A stretch of DNA of 64,000 nucleotides, taken from Pseudoalteromonas sp. MSK9-3. GTDB lineage: Bacteria; Pseudomonadota; Gammaproteobacteria; Enterobacterales; Alteromonadaceae. The stretch is taken from contig NZ_MIET01000022.1 in the NCBI RefSeq assembly GCF_003590335.1, forward strand, positions 95,388-159,387, in the 5' to 3' direction. The notes beneath the pieces are model-generated. The model had not been told where the DNA came from. It searched no databases and worked only from the letters and a program-made list of their open reading frames with translations. Positions 8,632 through 18,450 of this stretch are shown here, one piece after another. The number at the start of each line of letters is the position of its first letter. Positions within the stretch are counted from its first letter, which is position 1. A program made the position numbers and the translations under genes.

Positions 8632-11064
8632 ATGCATATTTACAGTGATATAAAATACACGCTACGGGGCTTAGCTAAAAAGCCCGGTTTTAGTGCACTG
8701 GCCATACTCGTGATGGCAAGTGGCATTGGTCTCAGTGTTTATTTATTTTCTTTCATGAATGTCATGCTATTTAAACCCATGCCGTTTGAAGGCGGGGAGC
8801 GGTTTATACAAGTATTCACTTCACAAAACGGCAGTCGGATCCAAGGGACGTTGAACCTTCATGATTATCACGAAATTAAGCAGAACTTAACGGGGGTTAG
8901 TACATTAAGCGCTTATAGAAACCAAACAGTCACCGTATCTCAGCAAGATGGAACTCGCAGGGTAGAGGCCACCGACAGCCGAGCAAATATTTTCTCTTTC
9001 ACGCAGACCCAGCCGATTCTTGGCCGTACCTTTAGCGAAGCTGAAGACAAAGTTGGAGCACCTCGCGTGGTGGTGATAGGCTATGAACTTTGGCAAAATA
9101 TGTTTGCCGGCCAAGCGACTATTTTAAATCAGTCTCTGCGCATTGATAATGAACCACATCAAATCATCGGTGTTATGCCTAAAGGCTATTTCTTTCCGTA
9201 CAACGCTAATTTATGGCGGCCACTACGCGACAATGTAGAGCAAGTATCACGCGAAGCAAACGCCCAAGTAAGGGGGTTACTACTAAGAGATGAAGACACA
9301 TCTATAACAGAACTTGATCAACAATTAAAACTTATCATGCAGCGACTAGAAGCGCGTTACCCCACTGCTAACAATGGCATCGGGGCTTATGCGCTCACGC
9401 CAAATATGATCAGTGCTGATGGTGGTATGGCAGTTGCTTACACCATGCATATTGCGGCAGTTTTAATCTTAATATTGGCCTCGGTGAATGTAGGTAACTT
9501 ACTCTTGTCACGCGCGGTAGAACGCAGCCATGAAACCGCAATTCGTGTCGCACTGGGCGCGCCAAAAGGGCGGTTAATTAGCCAGCTGCTTTGGGAGAGT
9601 ATTATCATTTGCTCTGTCGGTGGTTTTATCGGTCTATGCATGATTGGCTGGGGCCTTGAAGTAACACAAGTTATTACCAACCAATTTTATACTGATCGCC
9701 CGCCATTTTGGTGGCAGTTTGGCATCGATGCTTACACTTTAAAGTTGTTTTTCGCTTTTTTACTTGCCACCATTTTGATCACCGGATTACTCCCTGCCTT
9801 AAAAAGTGTTAATGGCGACTTTAATGCCGTACTACGCGATGGCACACGTGGTGCGCTAGGTAAAAATGCCGGTAGACTCAACAAACTGCTGGTCATAGGC
9901 GAAATATTTTTATCTATCACTATTTTACTCGTCGCTGCCGTGATCATCATTGCAAGTAAAAAGGCAACAGAAGCCAATTATGGTGCCAATATAGACAATG
10001 TCATGGTCAGTAGGGTGCAGTTGCCTGATAACCAATATGATACGGCTGAGCGTAAAGTGGCGTTCGTTAACACCCTTAAAGCCAGTTTAGCCAGTGCGCC
10101 CCAATTTAAACAATTGATCATCGCATCAGCCTTGCCCGGTATGATAAGCCATAGACCGAGTATCGCCGTTGAAGGCAAAGAATATATCCAACAGGGTAAA
10201 GCGAGTTATCCGCGGGTAAACCATATTGCGGTCAGTGCGGGATCTCTTAAACACTTAGAAATAGGGTTAATAGCAGGCAGATATTTTAATCATGCTGACG
10301 ACCAGCCGAACATACACACCGTGATTGTCACGCAATCATTTGTAACGCAATTGATGAATACTGAGCAACCTATTGGCAAGCGTGTTCGGGTGATCAATGA
10401 CAGCACCAACACCTTACAATGGGCAACGATTGTTGGAGTGGTTGAACACACCATACAGACACGACCTAACCGCATTGAAGCAAGTATGCCATCGATATTT
10501 CAACCCTATAGCCAAACACCAAGAGACTCAATGGTCATAGCAACGCGTATCAATGGCAAAATAACACCAACTGCCAATACTTTGCGCCAAGCCGTACACA
10601 CCATCGACCCACAGCTTGCCATCTATCATGTTGAACTATACAACGCAGCCCTGGCTCGACATATGGCACCACTTGCGTTCGTCAGCAACATACTGGGTTT
10701 ATTTGGCTTGGCATCGTTTGTCCTTGCTGGATGCGGAATTTATGGCGTAATGAGTAATACCATTGCCCAGCGTTTGCAAGAAATGGGGGTAAAGCGTGCT
10801 CTAGGAGCCAATGAGCATCATATTATGCGTGAGTTTATGTACTCAAGTACCAAGCAGCTCTTGTGGGGACTCATACCCGGTCTTGGTATTGGCATTGCGT
10901 TAGGATTTGCAATGTCTACGACATTGAATGTTAGTCAGTTGGAGTTATTAAGCATAGCCGGCATACTCACTGTGGGGCTTGCAGGAGTCGTGCTTATCGC
11001 CACGTACATACCGACAAAACGCGCGCTGGACATGGAGCCCTCTCATGCACTTCACTATCAGTAA
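8632..11064 (+). CDS. FtsX-like ABC permease, two-repeat (MacB_PCD/FtsX) form
   Basis: An 810-residue permease with duplicated architecture: an N-terminal helix (FSALAILVMASGIGLSVYLF), a MacB-type periplasmic domain, an FtsX block of three helices (about 280-420, with the motif E-T-A-I-R-V-A-L-G-A), then a second helix-periplasmic domain-FtsX block (about 430-810, with M-G-V-K-R-A-L-G-A). This is the long form seen in duplicated MacB-like permeases, compared with about 650 residues for fused MacB and 400 for single permeases. The ATG at 8632, preceded by GAGGGA, was chosen over an upstream in-frame ATG at 8602 that overlaps the ATPase gene. One chain may form the whole transmembrane unit. Confidence 0.9.
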   Translation: MHIYSDIKYTLRGLAKKPGFSALAILVMASGIGLSVYLFSFMNVMLFKPMPFEGGERFIQVFTSQNGSRIQGTLNLHDYHEIKQNLTGVSTLSAYRNQTVTVSQQDGTRRVEATDSRANIFSFTQTQPILGRTFSEAEDKVGAPRVVVIGYELWQNMFAGQATILNQSLRIDNEPHQIIGVMPKGYFFPYNANLWRPLRDNVEQVSREANAQVRGLLLRDEDTSITELDQQLKLIMQRLEARYPTANNGIGAYALTPNMISADGGMAVAYTMHIAAVLILILASVNVGNLLLSRAVERSHETAIRVALGAPKGRLISQLLWESIIICSVGGFIGLCMIGWGLEVTQVITNQFYTDRPPFWWQFGIDAYTLKLFFAFLLATILITGLLPALKSVNGDFNAVLRDGTRGALGKNAGRLNKLLVIGEIFLSITILLVAAVIIIASKKATEANYGANIDNVMVSRVQLPDNQYDTAERKVAFVNTLKASLASAPQFKQLIIASALPGMISHRPSIAVEGKEYIQQGKASYPRVNHIAVSAGSLKHLEIGLIAGRYFNHADDQPNIHTVIVTQSFVTQLMNTEQPIGKRVRVINDSTNTLQWATIVGVVEHTIQTRPNRIEASMPSIFQPYSQTPRDSMVIATRINGKITPTANTLRQAVHTIDPQLAIYHVELYNAALARHMAPLAFVSNILGLFGLASFVLAGCGIYGVMSNTIAQRLQEMGVKRALGANEHHIMREFMYSSTKQLLWGLIPGLGIGIALGFAMSTTLNVSQLELLSIAGILTVGLAGVVLIATYIPTKRALDMEPSHALHYQ

Positions 11065-11214
11065 TCACAAGTACACAGTATAGAACCAACCAATTGGCCG
11101 CTTTTTTGACGTACTAAGTGGCCATTTTTCACAATAGGTTTGATTTATTCGTGTGGTGGATATCAATTTCGCATACAATGATATTATTATGATTTTATTA
11201 AAGTTAGGTCAGTT

Positions 11215-12591
11215 ATGAGCGCATCAATTTTAATAGCAGATGACGATGAGGGCATACTTCATGCGCTCAGCCTGATGCTACTTGAAGCAGGTCATGTTGC
11301 AACGACGGTGCTTACCCCAGCAGACACACTCATACAACTTAGGCAATGTGAATTTGATCTCGTCATAATCGACCTTAACTTTTCACTTGATACCACTTCA
11401 GGGGCTGAAGGTTTATCGTTACTGAAAAGCATTAAACAACTTTATGAACACTTACCTGTACTGGTAATGACTGGCTGGGGTAGCGTTGAGATTGCAGTAC
11501 AAGCGATGCAAAATGGCGCCAATGATTTTATTAAAAAGCCATGGGAAAATGAACGACTATTAAGCATCATAACGAATCAACTCACCCTAGCAAATACCAC
11601 ATTAAACGCGCGTAAACTTCGCGAATGCAATGCGCTATTAAATCAACAAATAGATGATAATGATTTGATGGTGTCTGATTCACCCGCCATACAACATGTA
11701 CTCAATACACTCAACCGAGTCGCTCTCAGTGACATAGATGTATTAATCACAGGAGAAAATGGCACTGGTAAAAGTATGTTTGCGCGATATTTACATGCGC
11801 AATCAAGCAGAAAAACACTGCCGATGATAAGTGTTAATATGGGCGCAGTTGCCGACAATCTGTTTGAAAGTGAAATGTTCGGCCATGTTAAAGGGGCATT
11901 CACCGATGCCAAAAACCATCGGATAGGGCGCTTTGAACTGGCTGAAAAAAGCAGCTTATTTTTAGACGAAGTCGCTAATACGCCGCTTTCTCAGCAAGGA
12001 AAACTACTGCGTGTATTAGAAGAAAGGCAATTTGAAAAAGTCGGGGCTAGCAAAACCCAACATGCCGATATAAGGCTCATATGCGCTACCAATGCTGATT
12101 TGAAACAGGCTGTATCTGATGGGGCCTTTAGGCAAGATTTACTCTATCGCATCAATACCATAGAGGTTTGTATACCCCCTTTACGCGAACGCCAACTCGA
12201 TATTATTCCACTGGCTAGGAAGTTTTTACACAAAGCCATCGAAAAATATAAAGGGCCTGCGGTTGAACTAGATAACAAGGCCAAACAAGCACTGTTAGAG
12301 TATGGTTGGCCAGGTAATGTGCGGGAGCTGAGTCATGTTATGGAGCGAGCACATATTTTAGGTCAGCAGCCGACGGTAACAGTAGCTGATTTGAACTTAC
12401 CCACACACAGTCTAACTATAACGCCTATACAAAATAGTGACGACACGTTGCGTCCACTGGAAGAATTAGAACATGAAATTTTAAAAACCCGACTCGCTTA
12501 TTTTGATGGTGATGCGGTTGCCGCGGCCACATCATTGGGGTTAAGCAGAAGCACGTTTTACAGACGGCTCTCTAAAGCAAACAACGATTAA
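11215..12591 (+). CDS. Sigma-54-dependent response regulator (NtrC family)
   Basis: A 458-residue NtrC-type activator with three domains. The receiver (about 1-120) has acidic D-D-D at 9-11, phosphoacceptor Asp53 (in V-I-I-D-L-N) and Lys in I-K-K-P-W. The AAA+ domain (about 155-385) has Walker A G-E-N-G-T-G-K-S and R-fingers; its sigma-54 contact loop reads G-A-F-T-D-A in place of the usual G-A-F-T-G-A. A Fis-type helix-turn-helix lies at about 420-456. It is followed 12 bp later by its kinase gene and probably drives the sigma-54 promoter at 6589 in front of the exporter genes. The gene starts 150 bp after the permease, so it may have its own promoter. Confidence 0.93.
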   Translation: MSASILIADDDEGILHALSLMLLEAGHVATTVLTPADTLIQLRQCEFDLVIIDLNFSLDTTSGAEGLSLLKSIKQLYEHLPVLVMTGWGSVEIAVQAMQNGANDFIKKPWENERLLSIITNQLTLANTTLNARKLRECNALLNQQIDDNDLMVSDSPAIQHVLNTLNRVALSDIDVLITGENGTGKSMFARYLHAQSSRKTLPMISVNMGAVADNLFESEMFGHVKGAFTDAKNHRIGRFELAEKSSLFLDEVANTPLSQQGKLLRVLEERQFEKVGASKTQHADIRLICATNADLKQAVSDGAFRQDLLYRINTIEVCIPPLRERQLDIIPLARKFLHKAIEKYKGPAVELDNKAKQALLEYGWPGNVRELSHVMERAHILGQQPTVTVADLNLPTHSLTITPIQNSDDTLRPLEELEHEILKTRLAYFDGDAVAAATSLGLSRSTFYRRLSKANND

Positions 12592-12603
12592 AGGGAGCGC
12601 AGC

Positions 12604-13935
12604 ATGCCAAAACAACGCAGCATAGAAAGTAATATTGCACGCCTGTCACTGATTTCAAACCTGATACTCATGGGCTTACTTATTATATCGCTGCTAGTGT
12701 CTGATATATCACAGTGGCTCATATTACTTATCGGTGTATTAAGCAGTTTGCTGGTGCTCTGGACAACACAACAAATAAAACAACGCTTAACCTATCAATC
12801 GAAAAGCCAAGCAAACTTACTGGAAGCACTCATTTGTGGTGATTATAGCTTGCGTGCTCGGCGCTTTCCCAACGATCATGGTGTATCACCTCTTACTAAT
12901 ACAATCAATCAACTTGCTGAGCGCCTCAGCAAACAACGTTGGCAATCTGTAGAAAGTCAGCTGTTGGTACAAACCATATTAGAACACATTGATATTGCTA
13001 TTTTGGCACTGGATAAGCACCATTGTATTACCCTCTATAACCCAGCTGCTGAACACCTATTTGGCCAGAGTATTTCTCATGCACAAGCATCGCTTCCAAA
13101 GTCACTGCATATTGCAAAATCACTTAAGTGTGGAGCGCGTGAAGTAATTGAACTTAAAGTCCATGATCAACTTACCAAATTTAGCTTACAGGTCGAGCAG
13201 TACAAAGACAGTGGCCAGACTAACAAGCTATTACTTATTAGTAATGTACACACGATACTTCGCACCGAACAACAGCATGCATGGCAACACCTTATCCGTG
13301 TAATAAGCCATGAGATCAATAATTCTTTATCTCCCATCAGCTCAATCAGTCAAACGTTATGCAAAGTCATTGGCAAACAGCCACCATACCCACAACAAAA
13401 CCAGCTTATTAGTAGCCTACAATTAATAGAAAAACGGGCATCTGGGCTAGGTACTTTTATTGAAGGGTATCAACAAATTGCTAAACTACCAGACCCTACT
13501 TTAGCGCCTTGTGTTTTGTCATCATTACTGAAAAAGTGTACTACTTTGTTTCCAGATATACGCAGTGATATCTCACCAAGCTGCAATATCACCCTAAACA
13601 TTGATGTGATTCAGTTTGAACAAGTGCTGATCAATGTATTTAAAAATGCCTGTGAAGCCACACCAACAGAGACACAAACACACATAGATATTCACTGTTA
13701 TCAGACCCCGAAGAAAATACATATCACCCTTACTGACAATGGGTTGGGAGTCAATAATGCTGAAAACCTATTCGTGCCTTTTTACAGTACAAAAGCACAA
13801 GGGTCGGGGATTGGGTTAGTATTGTGCCGACAAATCATTGAAGCCCATCAAGGCCGGCTATCTTTGGAAAATAACCCCTCAAGAACAGGCTGCATTTTAA
13901 CCATTGAACTACCTTTACAAAGCAGTATGTCGTAA
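12604..13935 (+). CDS. Membrane histidine kinase (NtrB/NtrY-like), partner of the NtrC-type regulator
   Basis: A 443-residue kinase. Two closely spaced N-terminal helices (about residues 15-55) leave almost no periplasmic loop, so it probably senses the membrane or a cytoplasmic signal. A PAS-like domain (about 115-205) is followed by a HisKA box with phosphoacceptor His near 236 in S-H-E-I-N-N-S-L-S-P-I, and an HATPase domain with N-box N-V-F-K-N-A-C-E-A and G-boxes D-N-G-L-G and G-S-G-I-G-L. The H-E-I-N-N-S-L-S-P-I type is typical of kinases paired with sigma-54 regulators. The ATG at 12604 follows AAAGGGAG and lies 12 bp after the regulator stop codon. Confidence 0.92.
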   Translation: MPKQRSIESNIARLSLISNLILMGLLIISLLVSDISQWLILLIGVLSSLLVLWTTQQIKQRLTYQSKSQANLLEALICGDYSLRARRFPNDHGVSPLTNTINQLAERLSKQRWQSVESQLLVQTILEHIDIAILALDKHHCITLYNPAAEHLFGQSISHAQASLPKSLHIAKSLKCGAREVIELKVHDQLTKFSLQVEQYKDSGQTNKLLLISNVHTILRTEQQHAWQHLIRVISHEINNSLSPISSISQTLCKVIGKQPPYPQQNQLISSLQLIEKRASGLGTFIEGYQQIAKLPDPTLAPCVLSSLLKKCTTLFPDIRSDISPSCNITLNIDVIQFEQVLINVFKNACEATPTETQTHIDIHCYQTPKKIHITLTDNGLGVNNAENLFVPFYSTKAQGSGIGLVLCRQIIEAHQGRLSLENNPSRTGCILTIELPLQSSMS

Positions 13936-14062
13936 CACGGATCATTCATCACCTATTAATCACAGTAAGGGTTCAATAACCATGTAATCAATTTTGCTAT
14001 ATACAGTGGCTTATCAATGCTAAATTAGCGCCTAATCATCTGATGTCTTTGATAAGTTTAGT

Positions 14063-15895
14063 ATGGCACTCACAAAAATTTTAAACCCTTTAGGTATCGT
14101 ATTCGCTATGGCATTTAACCACCTTGCAGTCGCAAACACATCCGTCACCCAGCAGCTAGGCCAAAAGCTTATGCTCGACTTTCGCTACTACTGTGACTCT
14201 GGTAACAGTAAAGCCTGTCGCAACCCAATGACCCAATTGCCTCAAGAACTGGCGAACGCGATCACCAAATATCATATTGGCGGCGTTATTTTATTTGCCG
14301 AAAATGTACAAGATACCGCTCAAATTGTCACATTAAACACTGCTTTACAAAATGCCGCTACGCAACCTTTGTTTATCGCCATTGATCAAGAAGGAGGGCG
14401 GGTTGCTAGAATAAATAGAGAAGTTGCCACGTCATTTACTGGCAACATGAGTATTGGTGCAACTTATCCAAAACAGGGTACCTATTATGCGACACAAGTC
14501 GCTAAGGTAATTGGTAAAGAACTTAATAGTTTGGGAATTAACGTCAACTTTGCACCCACGGTTGATGTAAATATGAATGCCGCCAACCCCGTTATTAACG
14601 TGCGCTCTTTTTCGGAAAACCCGGATGAAGTCGCAAAACTGGGGGCTGCGCAAGTGGTCGCATTTGAAAATGAACAGGTTATTTCTGCGCTAAAACACTT
14701 TCCAGGGCATGGCGACACCCATGTTGATAGCCATACAGGTTTACCTCGGGTTGATCATGATAAAAAAACGATTTGGCAAAATGATTTAGCGCCATTTAAA
14801 TATATTATTGATAAGCATGCCCCTGGCATGATCATGACGGCACACATTCAATACCCCGCGCTTGATGACTCTGTGCTTGAAAACAAACAAGGAGAAAAAA
14901 TGCTCAAACCGGCAACGATGTCTCGGGCGATCATGCATGATTTGCTTCGTACAGAGCTGAACTACCAAGGTGTGGTGGTCACAGACGCGCTTGATATGGC
15001 GGGCATAAGCGATTTTTTTGACCCTGAAACAGCTGTGGTTGAAACATTTAAAGCTGGCGTTGATATTGCGCTGATGCCGATTGCGATCAGAACACCTGAT
15101 GATATAAAAAAGCTTGATAAGCTGTTCACTAGACTCGTAAATGCAGTGAACGCAAATACATTAGATAAAAATGAGTTAGCAGAGTCAGCACAGCGCATTG
15201 CAGCGTTAAAGCAGCGCTTTCTAAGCCAGCCTTCAACGTTATCTGTCAATATTGCTCATGCAACGCTTGGTAACCCGAGTCATCGTAAGCTAGAAGCTGA
15301 TTTAGCACTCGCTGCCATCACGCAAGTAAAAAATAACCAATTACTCCCCATCAAACCAGCTAATAAGCCTCTGCCACTCAAGCATATTCACCTTATTATG
15401 CCCGACACACGTAAATGTGTTGCCTTAGAACAAGCACTGCAAAACTTAAGCGATAATGCCTTTGCAATTACGTGTAGCAGTTTGCAGGGATTTGATAGTT
15501 CAGTGAGTAAAAATATCATTAAGCAAGCCGATGTAGTAATTGCCGCGCATGCGAGCCCGCAGCAAAGTGCCGTAGAGATTGGCGGAATGGATGACATCGC
15601 AGAGGTGTCAGCACACAGCTTATCTCGCCACGAGCAACCAAAAGCACTTCGCGCACAGCTTGAGTATGCCAAACAATTACAAAAGCCTGTACTGTTCATT
15701 AGCTTACGTGCTCCCTATGAAATTACAGACTATGCACCACTCAGTGACGCAATTTTGGCAAGCTATGCCTATAATATTGATATCGACAATAAAAATCAGG
15801 TAGCTGGCCCTGCATTTACTGCGCTTGCTCGGGTCATATTAGGCCTTGACGTTGCACACGGTAAATTACCTGTCACGGTGCCACTGCCTAAATAA
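14063..15895 (+). CDS. Glycoside hydrolase family 3 beta-N-acetylhexosaminidase (NagZ-like), exported
   Basis: A 610-residue GH3 enzyme. An N-terminal export signal (about 1-25, ending A-V-A-N) precedes the (beta/alpha)8 domain with F-I-A-I-D-Q-E-G-G-R-V, the NagZ-type loop K-H-F-P-G-H-G-D-T-H-V-D-S-H near 212-225 (it carries the His/Asp acid-base dyad) and nucleophile Asp in V-V-V-T-D-A-L-D-M. A C-terminal alpha/beta sandwich domain (about 400-610) is present, unlike the one-domain cytoplasmic NagZ. It should remove terminal N-acetylglucosamine from chitin oligosaccharides or wall fragments in the periplasm. It is followed 20 bp later by the UPF0317 gene, which hints at wall recycling. Confidence 0.88.
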   Translation: MALTKILNPLGIVFAMAFNHLAVANTSVTQQLGQKLMLDFRYYCDSGNSKACRNPMTQLPQELANAITKYHIGGVILFAENVQDTAQIVTLNTALQNAATQPLFIAIDQEGGRVARINREVATSFTGNMSIGATYPKQGTYYATQVAKVIGKELNSLGINVNFAPTVDVNMNAANPVINVRSFSENPDEVAKLGAAQVVAFENEQVISALKHFPGHGDTHVDSHTGLPRVDHDKKTIWQNDLAPFKYIIDKHAPGMIMTAHIQYPALDDSVLENKQGEKMLKPATMSRAIMHDLLRTELNYQGVVVTDALDMAGISDFFDPETAVVETFKAGVDIALMPIAIRTPDDIKKLDKLFTRLVNAVNANTLDKNELAESAQRIAALKQRFLSQPSTLSVNIAHATLGNPSHRKLEADLALAAITQVKNNQLLPIKPANKPLPLKHIHLIMPDTRKCVALEQALQNLSDNAFAITCSSLQGFDSSVSKNIIKQADVVIAAHASPQQSAVEIGGMDDIAEVSAHSLSRHEQPKALRAQLEYAKQLQKPVLFISLRAPYEITDYAPLSDAILASYAYNIDIDNKNQVAGPAFTALARVILGLDVAHGKLPVTVPLPK

Positions 15896-15915
15896 CACTT
15901 TTGGGGGCCTTAATT

Positions 15916-16713
15916 ATGGATCCATCGGCATCATTAACCGCACCACATGCGATACGAAAAATGATCCGAGAAGGTGACTATTCTGGCCCCACTATTGGCT
16001 TTGTGCCTGGTTTTACACAGTGCAATATTATTATTTTACCAAAAGAATACGCCTATGATTTTTTGCAGTTCTGTCATTTAAACTCAGATGCATGTTCGCT
16101 GATGGCCTACAGCCCAGCACCCGGTGCTTATACCCTAGATACCCTAGGTAAAGACATCGACATTCGTACTGACATCCCCCGTTATCGCGTGTTCAAACAA
16201 GGTCAATTGATAGAGGATGTACATGATATTTCGCCTATCTGGCAATCTGATTTGGTCACATTTGCCTTAGCCAGTTACCTGAGCTACGACTATGCACTCG
16301 ATTGTGCAGGATTAAAACACACTTCAATCAACCCTCTACATGGCTTGCCCTTATATATTTCAACGTTACCTTGTCAGTCGGCAGGCATTTTTTCAGGGTT
16401 TAATGTCGTCAGTATGCGCGCATTTAGGCCTGATGAAATTGTAAAAGCAGTACAAGTAGGGGCTATTAATCGCTCACCTCATGGTATTCCCGTACACTTT
16501 GGTACGCCTTCCGATATTGGAATTTTTGATTTAGCTAAACCCGCATTTGGTGAACCCATAGAAGTCACCGACAAAAAAGTACCGGTATTTTGGACATCTA
16601 ACATGTCCGCCCAACTCGCTATTACCAAAATCGCCCCAAAATTGTGTATTATTAACAGCCCTGAACACTTGTTGGTAACCGATCAGCAAGATGTGAGCTT
16701 AGCAATAAAATAA
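15916..16713 (+). CDS. UPF0317 / DUF1445 family protein (YcsI-like putative hydro-lyase)
   Basis: A 265-residue protein with the family pattern G-P-T-I-G-F-V-P-G-F-T-Q-C-N near the start, Y-D-F-L-Q-F-C, D-I-R-T-D-I-P-R-Y-R-V-F, and near the end H-G-I-P-V-H-F-G-T-P and V-P-V-F-W. In Bacillus the homologue ycsI lies beside the 5-oxoprolinase genes, and a related domain is fused to the D-glutamate cyclase domain in animals. Here it sits directly before pxpA (9 bp). A role in D-glutamate/5-oxoproline metabolism is inference; the reaction is not known. The ATG at 15916 was chosen over an upstream TTG. Confidence 0.85.
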   Translation: MDPSASLTAPHAIRKMIREGDYSGPTIGFVPGFTQCNIIILPKEYAYDFLQFCHLNSDACSLMAYSPAPGAYTLDTLGKDIDIRTDIPRYRVFKQGQLIEDVHDISPIWQSDLVTFALASYLSYDYALDCAGLKHTSINPLHGLPLYISTLPCQSAGIFSGFNVVSMRAFRPDEIVKAVQVGAINRSPHGIPVHFGTPSDIGIFDLAKPAFGEPIEVTDKKVPVFWTSNMSAQLAITKIAPKLCIINSPEHLLVTDQQDVSLAIK

Positions 16714-16722
16714 GGTAAGAGC

Positions 16723-17475
16723 ATGCTGTTAAATTGTGACTTAGGTGAAAGCTTTGGTGCGTGGACGATGGGGCTTGACCATAAAGCGATGGCCGAAATT
16801 GATTGTGCCAATATTGCCTGTGGTTTTCACGGAGGAGACCCAGATGTCATCGCAGCAACGCTGCAATTAGCAAAAAAACATAATGTCATGATTGGCGCGC
16901 ATCCTAGTTACCCCGATAAACAAGGCTTTGGACGACGTTCAATGCAAATGCAGCCATTAGAGCTTATCAACTGCTTACACTACCAAATTGCAGCCCTTGA
17001 GGGCATGGCAAAAGTACAACAGTTAACACTCAATTATGTAAAGCCCCATGGCGCGCTTTACAACGATATGATGCGTGATAACGCGATTTTAAATGTGGTT
17101 TTAGAGGCTGTGTCTACTTACCCAAGCGATCTAAAATTAATGATGCTCGCAACCGCTAAACAAAATGAACATCGAAAACTCGCAGAGAAATATGGTGTTG
17201 CTTTGTTATTTGAAGCATTTGCAGACCGATTGTATACCGATGAGGGACTGTTAAGCCCTCGCAGTGAAGCCAATGCAGTTCATGATACTCCTGCTCTACT
17301 GGCACAAGTAACGCAACTTATTAATCAGCACAGTGTACAAACTAGCTCAGGCAATGAGCTGTCTTTAATGGCAGATACTTTATGTGTGCACGGTGATAAT
17401 GAGGCCAGTATCTCGCTAGTCAAAGAGATCAGAGGTTTATTAAATAAAGCCGCTTCTTCAAGTTCAATGGCGTAA
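16723..17475 (+). CDS. pxpA: 5-oxoprolinase subunit A (LamB/YcsF family)
   Basis: A 250-residue LamB/YcsF protein with the N-terminal N-C-D-L-G-E-S-F-G, then A-N-I-A-C-G-F-H-G-G-D-P and I-G-A-H-P-S-Y-P-D, V-K-P-H-G-A-L-Y-N and C-V-H-G-D at the C-terminus: the complete metal-site and family signature. PxpA with PxpB and PxpC opens 5-oxoproline (pyroglutamate) to glutamate using ATP. PxpB and PxpC are not in the window, although pxpA is usually clustered with them, so they must lie elsewhere or the enzyme works with another partner. It is the last gene of the GH3-UPF0317-pxpA operon. Confidence 0.93.
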   Translation: MLLNCDLGESFGAWTMGLDHKAMAEIDCANIACGFHGGDPDVIAATLQLAKKHNVMIGAHPSYPDKQGFGRRSMQMQPLELINCLHYQIAALEGMAKVQQLTLNYVKPHGALYNDMMRDNAILNVVLEAVSTYPSDLKLMMLATAKQNEHRKLAEKYGVALLFEAFADRLYTDEGLLSPRSEANAVHDTPALLAQVTQLINQHSVQTSSGNELSLMADTLCVHGDNEASISLVKEIRGLLNKAASSSSMA

Positions 17476-17582
17476 AGCCCCTTTACACTCAATTGCTACA
17501 ATAACAGTAAGAGCGCGCTAAATAGCCAGAAAAAGACCTAACGCACGTTGTTGTACATTCTATTAAATAATCCTCAAGCCAT

Positions 17583-17613
17583 AAAAAAACCGGGCTAATT
17601 CAGCTCGGTTTTT
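17583..17613 (-). terminator. Rho-independent terminator of yeeN, possibly bidirectional
   Basis: On the minus strand ACCGAGCTGAATTAGCCCGGT (stem ACCGaGCT / AGCcCGGT) is followed by seven Ts, 20 bp after the yeeN stop. On the plus strand the same stem is followed by five Ts and could also end the pxpA operon. Confidence 0.8.
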
Positions 17614-17632
17614 CGTATCTAACTAACTGCAA

Positions 17633-18358
17633 TTATGCATTTACAATCGCATTGTGATAAACGTTTTGTACGTCGTCACAATCTTCAAGCATACCCATGA
17701 ACTTTTCGAAATTTGCGATATCATCTTCATTCGTTATTTCAACTTGAGTCTGCGGAACAAAAGTGATCTCGTCTACTTCAAAGTTGATGTCAGGGAATGC
17801 GTCTGTAAGGGCTGTTTTCGCTTTGAAATATTCTGTATGAGGTGCAAACACTGAAACTTTTCCGTCTTCAACTTCCACGTCAGTTACATCAACATCTGCC
17901 ATCATAAGCGCTTCTAAAACCGCTTCATCGTCGTCACCAGCAAAACCAAGTATAGAAAAATGGTCAAACATATGCGCGACACAACCTGGGCTGCCGATCT
18001 TTGAATCTGTTTTTGTAAACGGTAAACGCACGTCTTTTATCGTACGATTAGGGTTGTCAGTTAAACAATCCACAATGACCATACAGTTGCCAGGGCCATA
18101 GCCTTCGTAACGTGCTGGTGAATAGTCTTCACCCGCACCACCAGCTGCTTTTTCTAACGCTTTATCAATAACATGTGCTGGAACTTGATCTTTTTTCGCT
18201 TTTTCTATTAAACGACGTAAAGACTGGTTTGTGTCTGGATCAGAGCCACCATTTTTCGCGACAACGTAAATTTCTTTACCGTATTTTGAGTTTACTTTGG
18301 TTTTTGCCGCCGCCGTTTTTGCCATGGCGTTCTTGCGGACTTCAAATGCTCTGCCCAT
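17633..18358 (-). CDS. yeeN: YebC/PmpR-family protein, YeeN type
   Basis: A 241-residue YebC-family protein: the start M-G-R-A-F-E-V-R-K, then S-K-Y-G-K-E-I, [11 protein letters not shown] and the central Y-E-G-Y-G-P-G-N identify the family, and the M-G-R-A-F start with G-G-S-D-P-D-T-N matches the YeeN branch and not YebC itself (M-A-G-H-S-K-W). YebC-family members act as DNA-binding regulators, and recent work ties some to relief of ribosome stalling at proline stretches; YeeN is less studied. It is a stand-alone gene with its own terminator. Confidence 0.92.
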   Translation of the reverse strand: MGRAFEVRKNAMAKTAAAKTKVNSKYGKEIYVVAKNGGSDPDTNQSLRRLIEKAKKDQVPAHVIDKALEKAAGGAGEDYSPARYEGYGPGNCMVIVDCLTDNPNRTIKDVRLPFTKTDSKIGSPGCVAHMFDHFSILGFAGDDDEAVLEALMMADVDVTDVEVEDGKVSVFAPHTEYFKAKTALTDAFPDINFEVDEITFVPQTQVEITNEDDIANFEKFMGMLEDCDDVQNVYHNAIVNA

Positions 18359-18450
18359 CTTAATTCTCGTTTTATAAATTAAATTGCCAAGATTTTAACA
18401 AGACTGAGTCAAATGAGCTAGAGCGGATGTAACTTTGTCCGACGATAAAA

